Below are positions 6,824-9,632 of a DNA stretch of 9,632 bases, piece after piece; position 1 is the first letter of the stretch, and the number at the start of each line of letters is the position of its first letter. A program made the translations under genes and the position numbers. Where the stretch lies: the NCBI GenBank assembly GCA_012962365.1, contig DTXR01000583.1:1-9632 (forward strand). The letters run 5' to 3'. The DNA is from Chromatiaceae bacterium (GTDB lineage Bacteria; Pseudomonadota; Gammaproteobacteria; Chromatiales; Chromatiaceae). The notes under the pieces were generated by a model that saw nothing but the letters and a program-made list of their open reading frames with translations, had not been told where the DNA came from and searched no databases.

Positions 6824-6840
6824 GGACAGCTTCATCCTAA

Positions 6841-6864
6841 CAAAATTCCTCGTGAACAAGGAAT
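6841..6864 (-). terminator. Weak intrinsic terminator after the soe operon
   Basis: On the minus strand ATTCCTTG-TTCA-CGAGGAAT forms an 8-bp stem (one G-T pair) with a 4-nt loop, followed by TTTG. The stem is AU-rich and the T-tract is short, so termination would be leaky. It lies about 70 nt after the ancestral soeC stop and before the SYLF gene. Confidence 0.35.
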
Positions 6865-6886
6865 AAACTCGAAAAAACACCCCTAA

Positions 6887-7912
6887 TTACAGAAAAATAA
6901 AAGAATTATTGGTACAAGCCGTACAGCAGATTCTCAGGCCATGGACTGGTAATACAGGTTCTGCGGATGTTTCGCTTCCGCAAAGAAATACCAGCGCTCT
7001 GCCAGCAACCCCAGGTACTGTACGGCAAAGGCCGACGGGCAGGTAAGGCGATACAAGCCAGTGGGAAGCACCCAGCAGCAATACAGGTAACACGAATACG
7101 ACGATCAGAAAGAACCAGTAAACCATGCGCACGGTTTTTATCGATGCACCGTGGAAAAACTCCCGGGTGTTGAAGGAACCGCCCATGAAGCCCTGGGCTT
7201 TCTGTTCGATCTGGTTGTGGCGAATGCCGATGGCCGTCTGCAAGGTGCTCTTATGCACCAGGCGGCGGTTACGTCGCAGGGACAGTCCCCGGCTCACACC
7301 GGCCGCGAAGGTAAAGATCACCGCCCATGCGCCGAAGAAACCGACCAGATCCACACCATTCCATGCAGAAAAGGCGGCAGCCAGCATGAACCCGGACGCC
7401 AGGCCAAACAGTGTGAAGTTGATCAGGGTGAGCGGGCTATGCCATTCCTCGATGAACTTGATGCTAGCGTAGATCATGGCCGTACAGACATACAGAGCAA
7501 AGGCCGCTATTGCACCAAGAACGCCCAGAATCAGGGTGGCATCCACCTCGATCACACCCTGCACCACGAACAGGGGCTTGGTCAGGCCGAAGTAATGCAC
7601 TGCTCCATACACGGCGACCAGAAACATGAAGACGGGTAATACGATGACTTCCCGGGACAACCAGGAAGTACGCCATTTGGCTGCCGAACGCCAGGCCCGC
7701 TCCGGATGTCCCAGGTGAAAAAAGGAAGCAAATAGCCCCACCACGAGGAACACCAGGCTCAAGGCAGAACCCATGGCATAGAAAGACACGCTATCCTGAG
7801 GCTGCAACAGGTTCGCCAGCGAATAGACCTGCCCGGTGATAAGCGCCAGGAATAACCCCTGCCCTACGCCGATCAGAGTGGTCAGAAAGATAACTGAAAA
7901 TGCGGGATGCAT
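6887..7912 (-). CDS. soeC: SoeC-like DmsC/NrfD membrane anchor, frameshifted near its C-terminus
   Basis: The quinone-interacting membrane subunit of the adjacent molybdoenzyme, of the DmsC/NrfD type. The start MHPAFSVIFLTTLIGVGQG and about seven hydrophobic segments (near residues 5-30, 43-66, 88-108, 120-152, 160-182, 188-206, 262-280) fit this family, which passes electrons between the iron-sulfur subunit and quinone. The first 280 residues read normally. From G281 the open frame gives an unrelated tail ending at 6887, while the normal C-terminus is encoded in the +1 frame and ends at TGA 6936-6934. One extra G in the GGG at 7073-7071 explains this; without it the protein would be 325 residues. 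As written, the last helix and the conserved terminus are lost. This is either a true mutation or a sequence error. The ATG at 7912 has GGAGAG just upstream and lies 15 nt after soeB. Confidence 0.8.
   Translation of the reverse strand: MHPAFSVIFLTTLIGVGQGLFLALITGQVYSLANLLQPQDSVSFYAMGSALSLVFLVVGLFASFFHLGHPERAWRSAAKWRTSWLSREVIVLPVFMFLVAVYGAVHYFGLTKPLFVVQGVIEVDATLILGVLGAIAAFALYVCTAMIYASIKFIEEWHSPLTLINFTLFGLASGFMLAAAFSAWNGVDLVGFFGAWAVIFTFAAGVSRGLSLRRNRRLVHKSTLQTAIGIRHNQIEQKAQGFMGGSFNTREFFHGASIKTVRMVYWFFLIVVFVLPVLLLGASHWLVSPYLPVGLCRTVPGVAGRALVFLCGSETSAEPVLPVHGLRICCTACTNNSFIFL
6934..7071 (-). pseudogene. soeC: Out-of-frame C-terminal 45 codons of the soeC-like gene
   Basis: In the frame shifted by one base from the main soeC frame this stretch encodes 45 residues that continue the family sequence: VLPTGLYRLT at the join, then YLGLLAERWYFFAEAKHPQN and a stop after QSMA. 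The LAERWYFFAEA.HPQNLYYQ ending is the usual C-terminus of DmsC-type anchors of sulfur oxidisers. It has no start codon or ribosome binding site of its own that makes sense, so it is the detached end of soeC and not a separate gene. Confidence 0.85.
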
Positions 7913-7927
7913 GACACTCTCCGAATA

Positions 7928-8650
7928 TCAGAAGGACACATCGTCCAGGGTTTCGCCTTCGGCGGCCGGTAGCGGTGCCTCCTTGCGCAGGGGATTATTC
8001 GCCCGCTCCAGTTCGTCCTCGAAGATCTGGATACGGGTCTTGCGCCTGGGCAAATAGTGGTTGGCTGGTTTTGTGCCCCATTCCGGCATCAATTGGTATC
8101 CGCCCTGCTCACGAATAGCCATGGATACCTCGGAATCGGGATCATGTACATCCCCGAACAAACGGGCGCTGGTCGGACAGGCCAGTACACAGGCCGGTTT
8201 GCGCTCGGCTTCGGGCAGGGTTTCATTGGTGATGCGATCGATGCACAGGGTACACTTTTTCATCACCTTCTGGTGCTCGTCGATCTCGCGCATACCGTAG
8301 GGGCATGCCCAGGAACAGTACTTGCAGCCGATGCACTTGTCATAGTCCACCAGCACCACGCCATTGTCTTCGCGTTTGTAGGAAGCCCCCGTGGGGCAGA
8401 CCGGCACACAGGGCGGTTCTTCACAATGGAGACAGCTCTTGGGAAAATGTACGGTTTCTGTCTTGGGAAATTCACCCACTTCAAACGTTTGCACCCGGTT
8501 GAAGAAAGTGCCCGTGGGATCCTTGTCATAGGGCCGGTGATCCGTCAGCGGGCCGGCCCAGCCGGAGGTGTTCCATTCCTTGCAGGAGGTCACGCAGGCA
8601 TGACAGCCCACGCAGACATTCAGATCGATTACCAGTGCCAGCTGTGTCAT
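7928..8650 (-). CDS. soeB: SoeB-like 4Fe-4S ferredoxin subunit
   Basis: A 240-residue electron-transfer subunit of the DmsB/NrfC/PhsB type, moving electrons between the molybdenum subunit and the membrane anchor. Sixteen cysteines are arranged for four [4Fe-4S] clusters: C13, C16, C19, C23; C73, C76, C81, C85; C106, C109, C112, C116; and C133, C136, C154, C158. All are present, so it should be functional. No signal peptide is seen, which fits a cytoplasmic enzyme such as SoeABC; for periplasmic relatives the catalytic subunit carries the Tat signal, which lies outside the window. The sequence (VIDLNVCVGCHACVTSCKEW, TGTFFNRVQTFEVG, YLPRRKT) is what I recall for SoeB of purple sulfur bacteria. 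The ATG at 8650 overlaps the soeA stop as ATGA. Confidence is high for the family and moderate for the Soe name. Confidence 0.88.
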   Translation of the reverse strand: MTQLALVIDLNVCVGCHACVTSCKEWNTSGWAGPLTDHRPYDKDPTGTFFNRVQTFEVGEFPKTETVHFPKSCLHCEEPPCVPVCPTGASYKREDNGVVLVDYDKCIGCKYCSWACPYGMREIDEHQKVMKKCTLCIDRITNETLPEAERKPACVLACPTSARLFGDVHDPDSEVSMAIREQGGYQLMPEWGTKPANHYLPRRKTRIQIFEDELERANNPLRKEAPLPAAEGETLDDVSF

Positions 8651-9632
8651 TTGGAAATACCTGCCTTCTTGCGGAATACCCCGGCAAAATACGCCTGCCA
8701 ACGTCCCTTTCGAACCTGCTGTCCCGGCAAGGCACGTTGCGGAACGAACTGGGGCGAAGTGACCTCGGGTTCCTCGGGATCGGCCTTGTATACCCGCACC
8801 CGCACATCGAACCAGGCGGCCTGACCGGTGACCGGATCAGAGTTGGACATGTGCTCCCCTGCCTCACAGGCGGGCAGCTCTTCGGAAATCACGTGATTGA
8901 GCAGGAAGCCCTTCTGGGATTCGTTGGCCTTGGGCGTCAGTCCCCAGGCGCCGGCTGCCTTGCCGATGGCATTCCAGGTCCACACGGTGCCCGGCTCCAC
9001 AGCATTGGAGAAGCGCGCCATGCAGCGCACCTTGCCATGAGGCGATTCCACCCACACCCAGTCACCATCGTGGAAACCGTTGACCTTGCCCAGCAGGGGA
9101 TTGACGAACAGATAGTTGTGCGTATGAATCTGCCGCAGCCAGGCATTCTGGCTGTCCCAGGAGTGATACATGGCCATGGGCCGCTGGGTAAGCGCATTCA
9201 AGGGGTAAGTCTGGGTGTCGATGAGCCGCGATTCCAGGGTTTCGTGATAGAAAGGCAGCGGATCGAAATACATCTCCACCCGCTTGCGCAGACGTTCCGG
9301 GGGCTGCTTGCCAGGGCGCTTGCCCTGGGCGGCCAGCCGGAATTTCTGCAACACCTCAGAATACAGATGCACCGTGATGGGCTCTGCATAGCGGGTCATG
9401 GCGTGCGCCCGGGCCCACTCCAGGTAGCCTTTGTTCCAGTTGCGCATGTACTGATAGGAGCGGGGCAGCTTGTAGTGGAACACGCAGTTGTTCTTGGCGT
9501 ACATTTCCCACTGACGAGGATTGGGCTCGCCCTTGAGGAACTTCTCGCCCCCCTTGCCCCGCCAACCGGCGAGGAAGCCGATGCCGGAACCCGGCGATGT
9601 CTCGAAGTTGACCACGAAATCCGGGTAGTCGC
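8647..9632 (-). CDS. soeA: SoeA-like molybdopterin oxidoreductase, C-terminal part (runs off right edge)
   Basis: The last 327 residues of the catalytic subunit of a DMSO-reductase-family molybdoenzyme. The frame is open to the window edge; the first full codon is at 9630-9628, and the true start lies outside. The region from about fragment residue 140 to 280 is the molybdopterin-dinucleotide-binding C-terminal domain, seen in IHTHNYLFVNPLLGKVNGFHDGD followed by WVWVESPHGKVRC and ARFSNAVEPGTVWTW. With the following FeS and DmsC-type genes it forms an A-B-C operon matching SoeABC, which oxidises sulfite to sulfate at the cytoplasmic side and feeds electrons to quinone. The N-terminal 4Fe-4S motif and the molybdenum ligand are not visible. 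A polysulfide, thiosulfate or DMSO reductase-type enzyme is the alternative; the Soe call rests mainly on overall resemblance and on the sulfur-oxidiser-type partners. Confidence 0.82.
   Translation of the reverse strand, partial: DYPDFVVNFETSPGSGIGFLAGWRGKGGEKFLKGEPNPRQWEMYAKNNCVFHYKLPRSYQYMRNWNKGYLEWARAHAMTRYAEPITVHLYSEVLQKFRLAAQGKRPGKQPPERLRKRVEMYFDPLPFYHETLESRLIDTQTYPLNALTQRPMAMYHSWDSQNAWLRQIHTHNYLFVNPLLGKVNGFHDGDWVWVESPHGKVRCMARFSNAVEPGTVWTWNAIGKAAGAWGLTPKANESQKGFLLNHVISEELPACEAGEHMSNSDPVTGQAAWFDVRVRVYKADPEEPEVTSPQFVPQRALPGQQVRKGRWQAYFAGVFRKKAGISK

Larger units (their letters stand above)
6743..6886. other. AT-rich gap between the soe operon and the SYLF gene
   Basis: No gene is seen. 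The gap holds a weak terminator-like hairpin for the soe operon (6841-6864), an 18-bp inverted repeat (6806-6823), and presumably the promoter of the SYLF gene, whose boxes I could not assign. Because soeC is frameshifted, its ancestral stop at 6936-6934 would extend this gap to about 190 nt. Confidence 0.55.

Noticed and set aside
7060..7085. Programmed ribosomal frameshift in the soeC-like gene
   Set aside because: No slippery heptamer or clear downstream structure is seen, and anchors of this family are normally encoded in one frame; a mutation or sequence error is simpler.
8057..8824. Plus-strand open frame (255 codons) opposite the soeB-like gene
   Set aside because: Antisense to a ferredoxin with all sixteen cysteines in place; no family features and no reason to be expressed.

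Overview
The window looks like part of the chromosome of a sulfur-oxidising gammaproteobacterium. The trhP, sixA-like and SYLF genes resemble gammaproteobacterial proteins, and the membrane-bound molybdoenzyme at the right edge resembles the SoeABC sulfite dehydrogenase known from purple and colourless sulfur bacteria. An octaheme cytochrome of the tetrathionate reductase family lies in the same window. The genus cannot be told from this sequence. Every gene is on the minus strand, so transcription runs from right to left.

Right part (9632 to 6887): the 3' part of a molybdopterin oxidoreductase gene (soeA-like), a complete four-cluster ferredoxin subunit gene (soeB-like, overlapping soeA by 4 nt), and a DmsC/NrfD-type membrane anchor gene (soeC-like, 15 nt further on). 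Together they would form a quinone-reducing enzyme that oxidises sulfite to sulfate. The anchor gene is frameshifted near position 7071: the conserved last 45 residues are still encoded, but one frame away. A weak hairpin follows the operon.

Middle part (6742 to 3459): an exported SYLF-domain protein, a SixA-like histidine phosphatase, a TrhP/YegQ-type U32 protein for tRNA hydroxylation, and an inositol-monophosphatase-family enzyme that overlaps trhP by 4 nt. These are housekeeping or poorly characterised functions and need not relate to sulfur metabolism. A perfect 8-bp hairpin sits directly in front of the sixA-like start codon.

Left part (3297 to 1): an octaheme cytochrome c with a signal peptide and an unusual C-terminal membrane anchor, translationally coupled (TGATG) to a four-helix cytochrome b. 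The two look like a membrane-bound, quinone-linked redox module on the periplasmic side. After about 300 nt of non-coding DNA with two palindromes comes the start of pyruvate,phosphate dikinase (ppdK), which runs off the left edge.

No RNA genes, CRISPR arrays, insertion sequences or prophage traces were seen. The points most worth checking are the soeC frameshift, the anchored octaheme/cytochrome b pair and the palindromes upstream of ppdK.
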